A stretch of DNA of 64,000 nt from Hymenoscyphus infarciens (lineage: Eukaryota; Ascomycota; Leotiomycetes; Helotiales; Helotiaceae), in NCBI GenBank assembly GCA_001414345.1, contig LLCB01000147.1, positions 1 through 64,000 of the forward strand, read 5' to 3'. Each line of letters starts with the position of its first letter. Positions within the stretch are counted from its first letter, which is position 1. The translations under genes and the position numbers were made by a program. The notes under the pieces are model-generated. The model saw only the letters and a list, made by a program, of their open reading frames with translations. It did no database searches and was not told the DNA's origin. Positions 35,587 through 49,091 of this stretch are shown piece by piece.

Positions 35587-36749
35587 TCTTAGCTTAACTT
35601 CTCTCTAGTTATATAATTACTAAAGTTACTAAACTTACTAATATAGATATATAAGCTAGACTACTATCGTCGTTTTAAGCTTTTATCTTACTATAATTAA
35701 GTACTAATAGTCTCTTTCTTAAGTTACTATTAGAGCTTTAAATAGTAATTTTTTAACTTTAATCTACTTTATAATAATAAACTCTCTAAATACTACTCTC
35801 TAAAAGAATATATAGAACTATACTCTATAAATCGTAGAATCTATTACTAAGTTTTCTCTAAGACTTAATTTATACTAAATAGTAAGAATATTTAGAAAAT
35901 AAGAATATAGAAAAAGAAGAGCGAATTCTAATTTATATTTCTTTTATACTAGTTTCTATAGTATATTACTTATCGACTATATAATAACTATTTTTTAGAA
36001 CTACTTTTTAAATAGAAGTAAGTACTTATTAGTTAAGCAAAGAAGATAAGATAATAAAAGTTTATAGCTTAAATATAAAATTAGAATATTATTAACTATA
36101 ACGTAAAGCTAGTATATAGTATACTAGCTAAATATTACGATTTAGAGTAACTATATATTATACTTAATAGAGAGAAGTATTACTAGCTTTACTAAGTTCT
36201 TAAAAGATTTAAACTTCTCTATATTCGTAGACTCGACTTAACTAGTATTCTACGCTTTTATAATAGATATCTACGAAGTATTATAACTAGATTATCTTCT
36301 ATATCTCTCGATTATTATATTCGTATAATATATTAGCTATTAAAGACTTTTATTAATCTCTTTATATACTACGAAAGCTTTTTAGATAAGATATATTAAG
36401 TAATAGAAAAGAAGAACTAATAGCTTTTTAGAGCCTTTAGAAAGAAGATTATCGCTTTAGTTAAGATAACTATAGAAAGCTATATTAATAGCTCTAAAAG
36501 CTCTAATAAAAAATCTAATTAATATTATATATTTATATAGAAGAGATTAAGCTTTGAGTTAGACTTCTAATTAAGTAAAATAAGCTTTAATAAATACTCT
36601 AAAGAAAATAAAGAAGGTTCTAAAGAAAGCTTAGATAAGAATAAAGAAGAAAGTACTAAAGAGATTTTTAAATAATCTTAAGATATATATAGACTTACTA
36701 AGAAGTAAGAGAGATATAGCTAAATTTGTTCTAGAGCTTTTATAGCGAT
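35587..36749. repeat. RIP-mutated DNA, unassigned
   Basis: AT-rich with stops in every frame. If stops are read as former Gln codons, a plus-strand frame with many charged residues seems to run up to the LTR at 36750. It is too degraded to name. Confidence 0.4.
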
Positions 36750-36900
36750 TATAGAAGCTATATTAAGAGTATTAGATAAGTAAAATAAGGTTAAAATAGA
36801 TACTTAATCTCTCTAAACTATAGAAAGAAGTATAAAGCTTTATATACTATACTTCTTACTTATTAGATAGAGTGATTAAGTAATCTTTTATCTAATCTAC
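36750..36900. repeat. Left LTR of the 36.75-45.09 kb element
   Basis: About 151 bp direct repeat of 44944-45094, with transition differences. Confidence 0.65.
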
Positions 36901-37939
36901 TTTTATTTTATAATATATCTCTTAAATAACCTTTTCTAATTAGAAAAGCGTCGTTTATTATATATATAGACTTAGTAACCTAATCTCTTTCTTTTCTTTT
37001 ATATATCTCTTAAAACTCTCTTAATACTATTAAACTACTATAATACGCGTTACTTAGTAAAAGGTTATAGTAAAAAGCTTATATTCTACTTTCTAAAGTT
37101 CTTTCTAACTTATAATAGTTCTTCTAGAAGCTCTCTTATTCTCTAAACGTTAAATAGACTTATACTAATTCTAATACCTTACTCTTATCTCTCTTCGTAT
37201 TTATAATAAATTATATATACTATAAAAACATAGAAGATATTAATTTCTATTATAAGTACTATAATTCTTATACTCTACTTCTATTATCTATCTAAGAATA
37301 TTATATATTAGATCTTCTAAGTAGTAGTCGTCTTAGTATATATACGTTCTATACTAGTATACTTAGTAGTATAATTAGTAGCTTTAATACTATTAATAAT
37401 ACTAAGAATAAATAGAGAATTTAGTTATTAAAAGTCTTAATAAACTTAAAGAGTTCTTTAAAGACTTTATAAAGCTTAAGAATATCTCTAAGAAGCTTCT
37501 TAGTACTAATACTAAGTATCTAACTATTAGTAGTAAGAGTATAGTTATTAAGCCTATTTCTTAATAAATACGCCTAGATACTACTACTATTTATAAAGCT
37601 CTATATAAGAGTTACGATACGTCTACTATTACTAGTAAATTAACTAGTTATTACTTTAATACTAATTCTAGTAAAGTTAATTATTATTTTAACTATATAA
37701 TAGACTACTCTTATAAAGCTTTCTTAAGTATTTATCTCTCTTTTATATTTACTCTAACTAAAAATCTTAAAAAGATATTAGACTAGTATTAGTAATAAAG
37801 TTTATATTAAGCTTTATTTAATAAGTCTTATATCTTTTATCTTTTTTCTTTAACTAATTTTCTAATTTAAGAGTAAAAGAAGTTATATAATATAATCTAA
37901 ATAGGATTTTATTAAAGTTTTAGAAGTTATTAGTTATTC

Positions 37940-38878
37940 TATTAAAGAAAAAGAGAGGTCTTATATAATCTCTTTTCTTTATATATATAGTAGAGTTTTT
38001 AATCTTCTAAATTCAAGCTTCTTAAAGCGTTTTCAATCTAAAAAATACGTTATAGATATAAGCTTAGTTTATACTTATAGTATACTTTATAACTTCTACT
38101 TATATATCTTAGGTATTACTATCTATTTAGAATACTCTCTACTATTAGAGTTAGTATAATTAACTCTCTCTTAATACTTACTCTTAATAACGAGTAGAGC
38201 TCTTCTAACTTCGAATATAGAACTCTTCTAATAAACGCGAATAAGGACTCTTCTAATAAGCGTAGATAGAACTCTTCTACGAGACGCTCTTAACTTCGAA
38301 TATAGTAAAAGCTCTACTATAACTAGGTACTCCTCTTTAGTAGCTTACTCTTAATAAGCTCGTATAAAGCCCTTCGTAGAAGGTATTTAAACTAGAAGCT
38401 ATACTAGCTTACTCTAAGACATACTCGAAGATATTATCGAATTTAGAAGCCTAGTACTCTACGAAGCTAGTAGTATAATACTAACTACGAGCTACTATAT
38501 CTTATAAACGCTACTCGCTATCTTTACTAAACTTAGAGCTAATAATATACTAGAGTATAAGAGAAGAAGCTAGATAGAATCTAGAAGTAGAACTTTACTT
38601 TTAAGAATATTATCTAGAATTACTATTTAGAAGTTTAAAGTAATCTATATAGCTTTATAAGATCTAGAGTAGGAATAGAGAGCGATATAGTTAAGAGGTT
38701 CTTTTATAATCTAGTTTAAGTCTATAAGCTTAGGAAGCTATTATTTTCCTAGACTTAAAGAGTATATTATAGAAAAAGAGAGATCTTACGTAACCTCTTT
38801 TCTCTATATATATACTAGAGTTTTTATCTTCTAAATTCAAGCTTCTTAGAGCGTTTTCAACCTAAAAAATACGTTATA
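37940..38878. mobile_element. TRIM-like element, 939 bp, with target duplication
   Basis: Direct terminal repeats of about 115 bp lie at 37940-38054 and 38765-38878, both starting TATTA(A/T)AGAAAAAGAGAG and ending AATACGTTATA. The 5-bp sequence TATTC directly flanks both sides (37935-37939 and 38879-38883). The ends TA...TA are what RIP would make of TG...CA. The interior (about 710 bp) has no coding capacity and contains degenerate ACTCTTCTAATAA-type repeats at about 38215-38280. It sits inside the larger LTR element. Confidence 0.75.
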
Positions 38879-41800
38879 TATTCTTTATCTTAAATTATAT
38901 CTACTATTATAATAAGCTTAAGAGCTTTTAAGACTTTTTTTCTAATAATAAATTAAATAGTAATACTTTTAAGACTATTAAAGTACTTAGTAAAAAGCAC
39001 TTCTCTTACTAGTATTACTACTTATAGTTAAAATAATTCCTTCTCTACTAAGTAGTATAAGTCTATCTAATAAGACTATATCTTTAAAGACTATTCTAAA
39101 AAGTATTCTTAAAAAATCTACTCTAAAAGCTATTCTAAAGTCTACTTCTAAGAAAGCTATTTTAAAGAAATTATCTTTTAAGAAACTTACTAGTAAGTCT
39201 AAGCGTTCTTTAAAAGGTTAGAAGTATAAGAAGAGCGATTCTAAGAGTAAAGAGTCTAAGAATAATAATAGTAATACTAAATCTAATAATATCAATTATA
39301 GTAATATCTTTAATAAGATAGATATAGTACTTACTACTAGTAGTAAGTAAGTTTTTAAGTATAAAAAGAAGCGTTATTAATTATTTAGTATAGTTTATAT
39401 TTATATAGTAGTAGTTAGCTTTTTTAAAAATTTACTTTTATATTTAGCTTTATACTTTTTAAACTAGTTTTATAATACTTAATTACTAAGTATATAATAA
39501 TACACTAAATATATAAATTATAAAATAAGATTTCAAAAAGATTATAAAACTAAAAGAATTATAGTAATATATAAAATAGTAGAGAGTATTATATTAAGAG
39601 TATTTTTAACTTAGAAGAGTACTTTATTATTTATTCTTTATTTAAGAAAAGTTCTTTATAAAGTAAATAAGCGTCTTAAAAGTTAAGTAAAGCTTAAAAA
39701 TCTTTAAATTTATATTTAGAAAGGTTCTTTATAAGTCTATCTACTAGTATACTATTTATTAGTATATAAGTAACTTAGAAAGACCTCTTTTAGTGCTTTT
39801 AATAAAGCTATATATTCTAGATATTTATATATTAAAGCTTTATAAATACTCTCTTATTATCTCTTATAATTAATTAAATAGTTTACTAATTATTATAGAA
39901 TATATTCTATATTTTGCTTAAATTATATAGTAACTTCTTAAAGAGCTACTTTAAAGCTAAAGTTTCTATATCTAGTAACTTTACTTCTAAAAGCTTCGTC
40001 TATTAGATAAATTTTAAGCTTCTAGATTATTAGCGTATAATACGTCTAAGATAAGTACTAGCTATATATCTCTAAGCTCTTCTTTATATATAATTTCTAA
40101 GAATTTTATTTTAAATAAGTAGTAAGTATACTAGTCTATCGCTACTATATACTTATTATTTAAGTTAGTTAGAAAATATAAAAGCTAGGAAGTAGTAGAT
40201 ACTATATCTAGTCTTATTATAATTACTATATAGTATACTAAACTTATTTTCATTTAATAGAACTTTATAAATAAGAGTTTTACTATTTCTTAATTCTTTC
40301 TTAAACTATATATTAGAAGTAGTATATTTAGATAATTACTATTAATAAGCTTAAATCGTTTAATAAGCTATTTAATATAAGTATTATAAGAAAGCTATAT
40401 CTTTTTCTATACTCTATTTTTATAGACTTTTACTCTAAGATATTATTCTATATTACTAAGAAAGTATAATTTATATAAAGGTTTTAGTTTATTAGTTATA
40501 ACCTTTACTAAAGAGATATTATCTTAATAGTATATTCTTTAAATATTATTTATATAAAAAGATTATAAAAATCTTTTTTAAAAGATCTAGATAAATATAG
40601 AGCTTTTTTAAATAAGATATTAGCTTATATTTTTAAAAGTATTATTATAAAATATTTCAACTATAGAGTTAGAGAATCTCTTAACTTATATAATACTTAA
40701 TCTAGTTTAATATAAAGTCTTTCTTATTAATATTTAGCGAAAAGCTAGTAAGCTATTAAAAGAGCTCTTATATCTTTTTTTAAATTTATAAATATATTTA
40801 TAATATTATATTATATAATTTCTAAGTTAACTCTAGTAATAATAGTTATAGTATTTTAGAATAATCTTATTATAAGTATAGTAGTATATATTAAAAGAAT
40901 AGTGTTTTTCTATTAGAGATTATCTCTAATAATAAGTTAGTATTAAACTAGGTAGTTTATAGAGTTATATTTATAAGGAAATATTTATTTTAAAGATAAT
41001 AGTTTTATCTTTATATTTTATCTTTTAATTATCTACTAGTACTTCCTCTTTTCTAGATTCTTAATCTTAAGCTATAAATTATCTTTAAAGTACTTACTAA
41101 GTAGATAGTTTACTAACTCTCTTTTTAATTTTAGTTCTTTTAGTAGTTTTAACTTATAAAGATATAAGTATCTAGCTTTTAGAGATATATCCTCTCTTAT
41201 TATTACTATTATAATAATATAATAAATATCTTATAAGTCTTCTTTATTTATTATAATACTCTCTATTAGAGACTAGAATATACTAAAGAAGTAATTTAGA
41301 TATTCTAGAATAGTCTATTATAGCTCTATTCTAATTAATATAGCTAGTAGAGTAATAATTATTATATTCTTAGTATTCTTCTATCTAAGCTAATCTCTTC
41401 TACTTCTTCTTAAAGTAAGTAGATATATCTTCTTTATATATTCTTACTTTATCTTAGTTTTCTTAGAGGTTTTACTCTATATATTTATTATTCTCTACTT
41501 CTTAGTTATCTTTATTTTTAAAGTTTCTAGAACTAATATATTAAAAGTTCTTTCTTATATATTACTTTATTATTATTAGAAGATCTTACTGTTTTTCTTT
41601 ATAAGAAGATTCTCTCTAATAATCTATTACTTATCTTATTTAGTAAACTACTTACGTTATTTATACTTTTAGTATTATTTTATAATTAAGAGAATTCTAT
41701 AAACACTTATTAAAAGAGTTTTATAGTTTAGTAGAAGATTCTTATATTTTATTTATTCTAAGAGCTTAGAACCTATTCTAGTATACTTTTAGATTTAAGT

Positions 41801-44800
41801 ATTACTTTAAGTAATAGAAGTTTAAAACTAGAAGAGGTTATATCTCTCTTTTCTAAACTTACTCTTAAATTCTAGTTAATTAAAGCTTTATTTAGTATAT
41901 TAGTAGTTTTAGATAAAATATTTTTTATAAGTTTAGCTTCTAGTATTAGTTTTTCTATAATCTCTTTATATAAACGAATACTTTTAAGTAGAGCTTTAGT
42001 ATTCTATTACTTCTATTTAACTATTTACTATACTACTAAGTAAGTAATTATAATAAGTTATAATTCTACTTTCTTATATTCTAGTAAATAGAAGATCTCT
42101 TTAATAAATATAATTTTCTAAGCTATAATAACTTAATTAAGCTATAAAACCTAGATATAGTAAATATTTAATAAAATATACTTAACTAAATAACTTATAT
42201 AAGCTCTAAGATTAACTTTAAATACTCTTCTTTTAATTTCTTATTCTTTCTCTTTTTTAATTAGAGAATCTTTAGCTCTATAAACGTAAATTCTACTCTA
42301 ATCTAGTTTTAGATCTTTTATTACTAAGTTTTTAAATATTAGATTATATTAGTAGAAATAATTATTAAACTAAGAAAGAAGTATTTTCTCTAATATTATA
42401 AATTTATTTTTATAGTTTAAGCTTATATTATAGAACTAGACTCTTACTATTATTAACTTAGTTTAAAGTCTTTCTAATAAGTTAGTAGTAAGTAATATTT
42501 TAATTAAGTAGGTAATTATCTCTTATTCTACTATCTCTACTCTATTATTAGGTTTATAAGTATAAGTTAGTATAAGTTCTAAGTCTATTCTTATTTCTAT
42601 AGCTTATAAAGTATACTCTAATACTTTATATTATAAAACTACTAACTTATTATTATTATACTTCAGCTTTTAAATTAAAAGACTATATTATCTTCTAATC
42701 TATCTTTTAAAGTTTCTAATCTTCTTAAATACTATCTCTTCTCTTTTATTTATACTTATAAAGCGAAAATGCTTTCTACTATACTCTTCTTTTATTAAAA
42801 GAAGTTATTTAATACTATTATATCTAGTAGAGAAACTAAACAGATTCTATAAATATTATTAAAATACGTATATACTTTAGTTCTTTAGTTCTTTAAGAGA
42901 TATCTAAAAATAATATTCTAAGTATATATAATAGTCTAATATAAGGTCTTTACTTATATAATACTTTTAATTTTACGTTTATAATATACTATACTAAAGC
43001 TTTAAAAGTATCTTTTTCTAGATATTTAAATCTTCTATATTATATTTTAGCTAAATCGCTTCTTAGTTTTATATAATTCTATATTCTTTTATAAAATCAT
43101 TTATTAATCTTTTGAAAAACTATTAGATATATTAGAGTAAATATAGCTTAAGGTTTTTAAATCTTAGTATAGTTATTAATATAGTTATATTAAAATAGAA
43201 CTAAGTTTATTATATAAATTAAAGATTTAATAATAATACTATTCTTTATAAGTCTAAAACGTAGTAAATAGTTATATCTATTATATTATACTATAGATTT
43301 CTTAATCTATACTTCTAAGCTAATATTAAAACATAATCCTTTAATAATAGTAATATTAGTAAGTATTAGATCTATTATATTACGTTCTCTTTTATTTCTA
43401 AGAATATCTTTTATATCTTTTATTTCTAATTCTACTATATTATTTAAGTACTTAAATAGTTCTAGAATAAGTATTTCCTTACTATTTACTAGATAGGCTA
43501 CTCTATAGTTATTAAAAAGTATTAAATCTATAAGAGAATATCTTATATAATCTACTAAGAATATATAGATTCCTAGTTTTAACGCTTAGTTTATTCTTTC
43601 TAAATTAGTAAGAAGCTCTAAAGATAGAATTATAATACTTAGATTCTTAACTAGATATCTTAATACTTTCTAAATATTACTAAAGAAGCTTATAAATACG
43701 TCTCTAAACTTAGATTATATTATAAGGAATTTTTTAATTCGTTTCTTCTTAAGCTAGTTTTAGAATAAGACTTCTATATATTATATAATTTCTTTTAACT
43801 TCTTATTATATAGAGAATTATTAAGAGTTAAATTAGACTTTCTAGTAAGTATAAATTCTAAGATTTAGTATTTAATAGATTTCTAGTAATATTCTTAGCT
43901 ATTCTTATATAAATACTTCTTATTAGAACCTCTATTCTAAGCTCTATTTCTAGACTTATATAGAGTATTACTCTTATCTCTAAGAACTAAGAATATGTTA
44001 CTAACCTTTCTACTAGTTTTTAATATAAGATAATTATATAGAATCTCTAAAAACAATTTAGTAAGATTATTAAGTAATATAACTTCTTTTCTAAGCTTTA
44101 TATTAGTAATTAATTATATTTTTTAGCTTATTACCTAAGTAAGAGTATTTTTTTAAACTATATCTAAGAAGTTTTCTACTATAAGTAAGCTTTTAATCTC
44201 TAATAGTAGAAAATCTTTTATCTAGTTATAATAGTACTTCTAGTTAGTAAACTAGTAATTAGAGTTTATAGACTTTAACTTCGTTTAAATAAGAAGATTC
44301 TAGTATTAGTATAAGATTTATTTTAAGCTTTTAAATTAAGTTCTAGAGAGCGAATTTCCTAGTATATCTTAGTAGAGATTAAGCTTCTAAGAGTATAGAC
44401 TTATTAACTATACTTTTAACTTAGAAGCTAACTTTATAGACTTTGATTTATATAGTATTAAGCTTATTAATTTTAAAAGTATATCTTTTAATATTATTTC
44501 TAAAGTTTTCTTTGACTTTAATAGCTATTACTAGAACTAGGTATTATAGTTCTATACTTTCTATCTATTAAATAACTAAAAGTATATCTTAGACTACTTT
44601 TACTATAGTTTATAATCCTTAGTACCTTATGTTTTTATTAATTATAGCTTATTTAAAATAGAAAAAGGTCTTTTAAACTTATTAGTCTTCCGAGTATTAA
44701 AACTATTAGAATTAAAGTATTCTTAAACTTCTTCTTAATATATAATATAAGAGAAGTAGTTATACTATATAAGCTAAGAGTTTTAGTTAGTAAAGAGAAC

Positions 44801-44943
44801 TCTTTTAGTCGAGAGTAAGCTTACTATTATAAAAATAAGACTCTAAGAAGAGTAATAAAGAGAGTTTTATAAAATAAAGCTATTATAACTAGTATAGTAG
44901 AAGTTATATTCTATCTACGTACTAGACCTATAACTATAGTAAC

Positions 44944-45094
44944 TATAGAAGCTATATTAAGAATATTAGATAAGTAAAGTAAAGTTAAAATAAATATTTA
45001 ATTCTTTAAATCTATAGAGAGAAGTATAAGGCTTTATATACTATACTTCTTACTTAATAGATAGAGTAATTAGATTATTCTTTATCTAATCTAC
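44944..45094. repeat. Right LTR of the 36.75-45.09 kb element
   Basis: Partner of 36750-36900. It lies about 200 bp from the start of the next retrotransposon. Confidence 0.65.
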
Positions 45095-45304
45095 CTTTGT
45101 CTTCTAATAGCTTTCTAATCTAGTTAAATCTATTTTAAGAAGTATAATAATAATATAGTAGATTATGTATATACTAGTAAGAACTTTAAGTATTATAAGT
45201 AGCTTTAATAGTACGTGTATTACACTGATTTAGCGTTTTTTATTAGAATTTATCTCTAGACTACTACTTATATCTTATCTTTCTTTTCTGAAAAAGATCT
45301 TATT

Positions 45305-45475
45305 ATAAGTATAAGATTAAAGAAAGTGTTACTAGTATTCAAAAGTATAGAGTAGAGAATTCGGTATTTATTATAATAAGAAAGAAACTATCTACTATAT
45401 ATATATATATATAAAAGTATAAATACTCTAAAGATAAGCTAACTCTAATTAAGTAGTTATTATAAGAGTAAATAA
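45305..45475 (-). repeat. 3' LTR of the Copia-type element
   Basis: Direct repeat of 56545-56710. It ends in TATTATAAGAGTAAATA in both copies. Exact ends and target duplication are not resolved. Confidence 0.65.
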
Positions 45476-48400
45476 TAAGAGAATACTATATCTCTTCTTC
45501 GAGATTTAGTCTCTAAACTAGTATCTTATATAACTCTATCTATTACTTTTCTAAAGAGAGAACTTTATAAGTTATAATAACTTTATAAACCTCTTATACT
45601 TATTACCTCTTAAGACCTTAGTTAATCTATCTACTAGTATCTTACTCGTAGATATATAGTATATATCTATAATAACCTCTTTACTCTTTTATATACGAAT
45701 TATTACTTCTATCTAAAGTACTTTATATATTAATATAATTTAAGATTCTCTATAATTTATATAGCTCTATAGTAGTTACTCTCTACTTAAACTTATAGAG
45801 CGTCTTTATTATTATACTTTAATTTTAAGAGTAAGAACTATACTTATATAACTTTCTTTATTAATTTAGTAAGACTATAATATTCTAATTTAGTTAAGTA
45901 TAATATAGTATATAATTGTTTTTAGAATTAATAAATAATACTACTCTCTTCTAAAAAGAAGATATATCTAGAAGTTGATTTACTTCTAGTTCTTTTAGAT
46001 TTAATTCTTTATATATAATATATCTAGATAAGTAAGAATAGTTATATAAAGAGCTAATTCTACTATTAACTAGTACTGCTTTATACTCTCTTAAAAGGCT
46101 TATTCTATATTTAATACTATAAAGTTTATATATCTAGAATCTAAAGAAGTTATAACTAAATTATAATCTTTTATCTTAAAACACTTAAAACTCTTTAAGA
46201 TATAGATATTATAATAAAGATACAGCTTTTTATTTTCTCTATTATATAAAATATATACTCTAAGAAAATATCCAGCTAGACCTAGATTCTTAATCTAAAT
46301 TTTTATATAAAAGTCGGTTTAACTTTACTAATATACTAATCTTTACTTACTATTAGAAAGTTATTCTTCTATATATAAATAATAACTCTTATAGCTTTAT
46401 TTTAGTATATATAATAATCTACTATTAAACGCTTAAATTCTATCTCTTTAAATATCTTATATAATTTATTTTACTATAAATAAAAAGATTATTTAAAGCT
46501 ATATAAGAACTTATTTAATTTAGCTACGTATTCTTTAAGATCGTATATTATACTATTCTTAGTATATTCTAGAGATATATTATAATAAACTTCTTTATTA
46601 TTTAGAAAGATAGTAATAGTATCTATCTATTCGACTTTAAGATTATCTATTATAATAAGAGCTAATATATACTTCTCTAAGAGCTTATCTTATATACTCT
46701 TATAAAGATATAATAATAATCGATACTATACTCTTACTTAAAACTATATACTATCTATCTTATCTTAAACTTTAAAATAACTAAATTAATATCTCTTTTA
46801 GTATAATAGACGAATTTAATAATAAGTACTCTTTATATTTCTAGTATTAAATTTCGCTTAATAAGAGTCTAGGTCTTTTTATATATAAGTAACTCTATCT
46901 CTATTCTTATAATATATTAGTACTTCTTAGAGTTCTTACTATTTAAGACTTTAATTAAAGTATATAGATTATTAGAAATTTAAATACTCTTATTTAATAG
47001 TAGTATATACTTGTCTAGTAGTAAGCTTTATAAGAGACTTAATTTCTTTTAAAGTTATCTTCTTCTTTTTAACTAAATTTATAAGAACGTTTAGATTAAC
47101 CTTCTTAGTATAATCTTAATAAGTATTAACACGTTTACTTAGTAGAATAATAGAATATATCTTTTAAGATTATTAAATAGGTTTATTAACTTTATTAACT
47201 TTATTATTAATAAAAACTTTATTAAGAACTTTATTATAGTTGTTATAATCTAAATCAGTTAAGCTAGGTTTATTAATATTAAGATTAAAAGTAGAATTAT
47301 TAAAATTTATATCTCTATCTAAAGATAAAGAAACTAGGATCTTATAATTAAGATTATTACTCTTAGATCTAGGTTCTATTAGACTATATCTACTAAAATA
47401 CGCTCTTTTATTAAATTATACGTCTACGAATCTTATAACTCTTTATAGTTCTAGTACTTAAATTCGTTAAATTTACGAATCTTTATAACTAACTAATATA
47501 TCTTTTTAAGCTCGTATAATAAGCTTTTTACTTTTAACACTATTCTATACTAGAATATAAATAAAAGCCTTATACTCTAACAAATCTTTTAGATTTAATA
47601 TATCTAGTATATTATCTTTTATCTAGATAGAACTCGTCTAGAAACTTTTAGTAAGAGGTCTTTCTATTAACTATAATATTAGTAGTTATATTATATATTT
47701 AAATTAGTATAAGTAGTACTTCTCTCTAAAGAAACCTAAGAACCTCTTAATCGATTCTTATAGAGTAAAGTCTTTTAAGAAGAGTATAGATTATAACTCT
47801 ATCTTACTTAAGTAATCTTAGAATAGTAATCTTAAGCTTTATTTTAAAGTTCTTAATATACTTCTTAATATCTTTAATTATAAATTTCTTTCTACTATCT
47901 AGTCTAAGTATCTTAATATAGTAGCTATATTAAGAAGCTTAAAAATACTCTTATATCTCTTCTTTTATTTTTAAGAGATATTTCTATTATTTCTTTAAAT
48001 ATTTACTAATAAGAATTATAATATACTTTATACTATTATATATTAGAGACTTAATTTATACTATATTACTAAATATACGTCTAAAGACTTCCTAGCTCTT
48101 ATACTCTAGATTAATAGCTTTTAGCTTATACTATATAAGCTTTCTAAGCTTATATAGAGTATATAGAATATAAAAAAAAATACTTTCTTAAAGCTTTAGA
48201 TATTCTTTAAATTCTAGGTCTTTTACTACTTTAGAAGTCTTTTATACGTTATTAAGACTAAGATATCTAAAAAAAAATAATACTATATTATTAGTATAGA
48301 GATTTTAACTTTTTATAGTACTACTAAGTAAACTATAATATTATAACTTCTAGTAGTTAATACTAGTTCTCGCTTAATATTTCCTAGCTTCTTATTAGTT

Positions 48401-48585
48401 AAAATAAGAAAGTCTTAGTATTAGCGCTAGTACTAATTTTAATAATAGTATTATTAGTATCTTAAAAAAATAATAGTTTCTTATTAAGATTAAGATTATA
48501 TTTAGTAATCTTAACTTCTTACTTTTTACTTAAATATATTTTTAAGTTCTTAGATAAGAGATAATTATTTAGTATTTCTAGAAAG

Positions 48586-49091
48586 CAGTGTTTTAGCTTT
48601 CCTCGCCTTAGTTAGCCTAGTACTTAGAATAGAATAGGCTACTTACCTAGATAAGAATAGAAGAGGCTAGGCTAGATTAGAATTAAGGCTAGGCTAAGTT
48701 TAGTAGGCTAGGTACTCTAACTAGAATAGGAGTAGCTAGGTTGATAAAAAAAGAAGGCTAGGCTAGAGTAGGATTAGAAAGGCAACTCTCTAATTAGAAC
48801 CTAGACTCTCTTTTCTACTCGCTTTCTAGGTATTAAGTGAAATTAGTAACCTAGACTCTCTTTTCTACCTATCTTTTAGGCTTTAAGCGAAATTAACTAG
48901 TCTAACTCTTTCTATTCTAGCCTCTCTATTTAGTAAGGAAAGGTAAGTAAGTACTATAGAATAGAAGTAGCTAGGAAAGCTAGAATTTAAGAATAGGAGA
49001 AGGTAGAATAGTCTTAAAATAGAGATAGAAGAGAGAAGAAGCGTTAAGGTAGAATAGAATAATAGATTAGGCGCGGAAACCTAAAACACTA
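48586..49091. mobile_element. hAT-type MITE, 506 bp, 8-bp target duplication
   Basis: Terminal inverted repeats of about 22 bp: CAGTGTTTTAGCTTTCCTCG at the left, and on the opposite strand TAGTGTTTTAGGTTTCCGCG at the right. CTAGAAAG flanks it perfectly on both sides (48578-48585 and 49092-49099). CAGTG termini with an 8-bp duplication are the hallmark of hAT elements. The interior has no transposase frame. It holds GGCTAGGCTA-type repeats (48650-48770) and a 50-bp tandem duplication (48798-48847, 48848-48897, each starting AACCTAGACTCTCTTTTCTA). It is inserted in the Copia-type element. Confidence 0.88.

Larger units (their letters stand above)
36750..45094. mobile_element. Degenerate LTR retrotransposon with nested TRIM
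   Basis: Direct repeats of about 151 bp bound it: 36750-36900 and 44944-45094, sharing TATAGAAGCTATATTAAGA, then AGAAGTATAA-GCTTTATATACTATACTTCTTACTTA and TATCTAATCTAC. The start TATAGAAGC would derive from TGTAGAAGC by RIP. About 7.4 kb remains after removing the TRIM at 37940-38878. The interior is too mutated to decide Copia or Gypsy type or the coding strand with confidence. I could not match target-site duplications. Confidence 0.65.
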
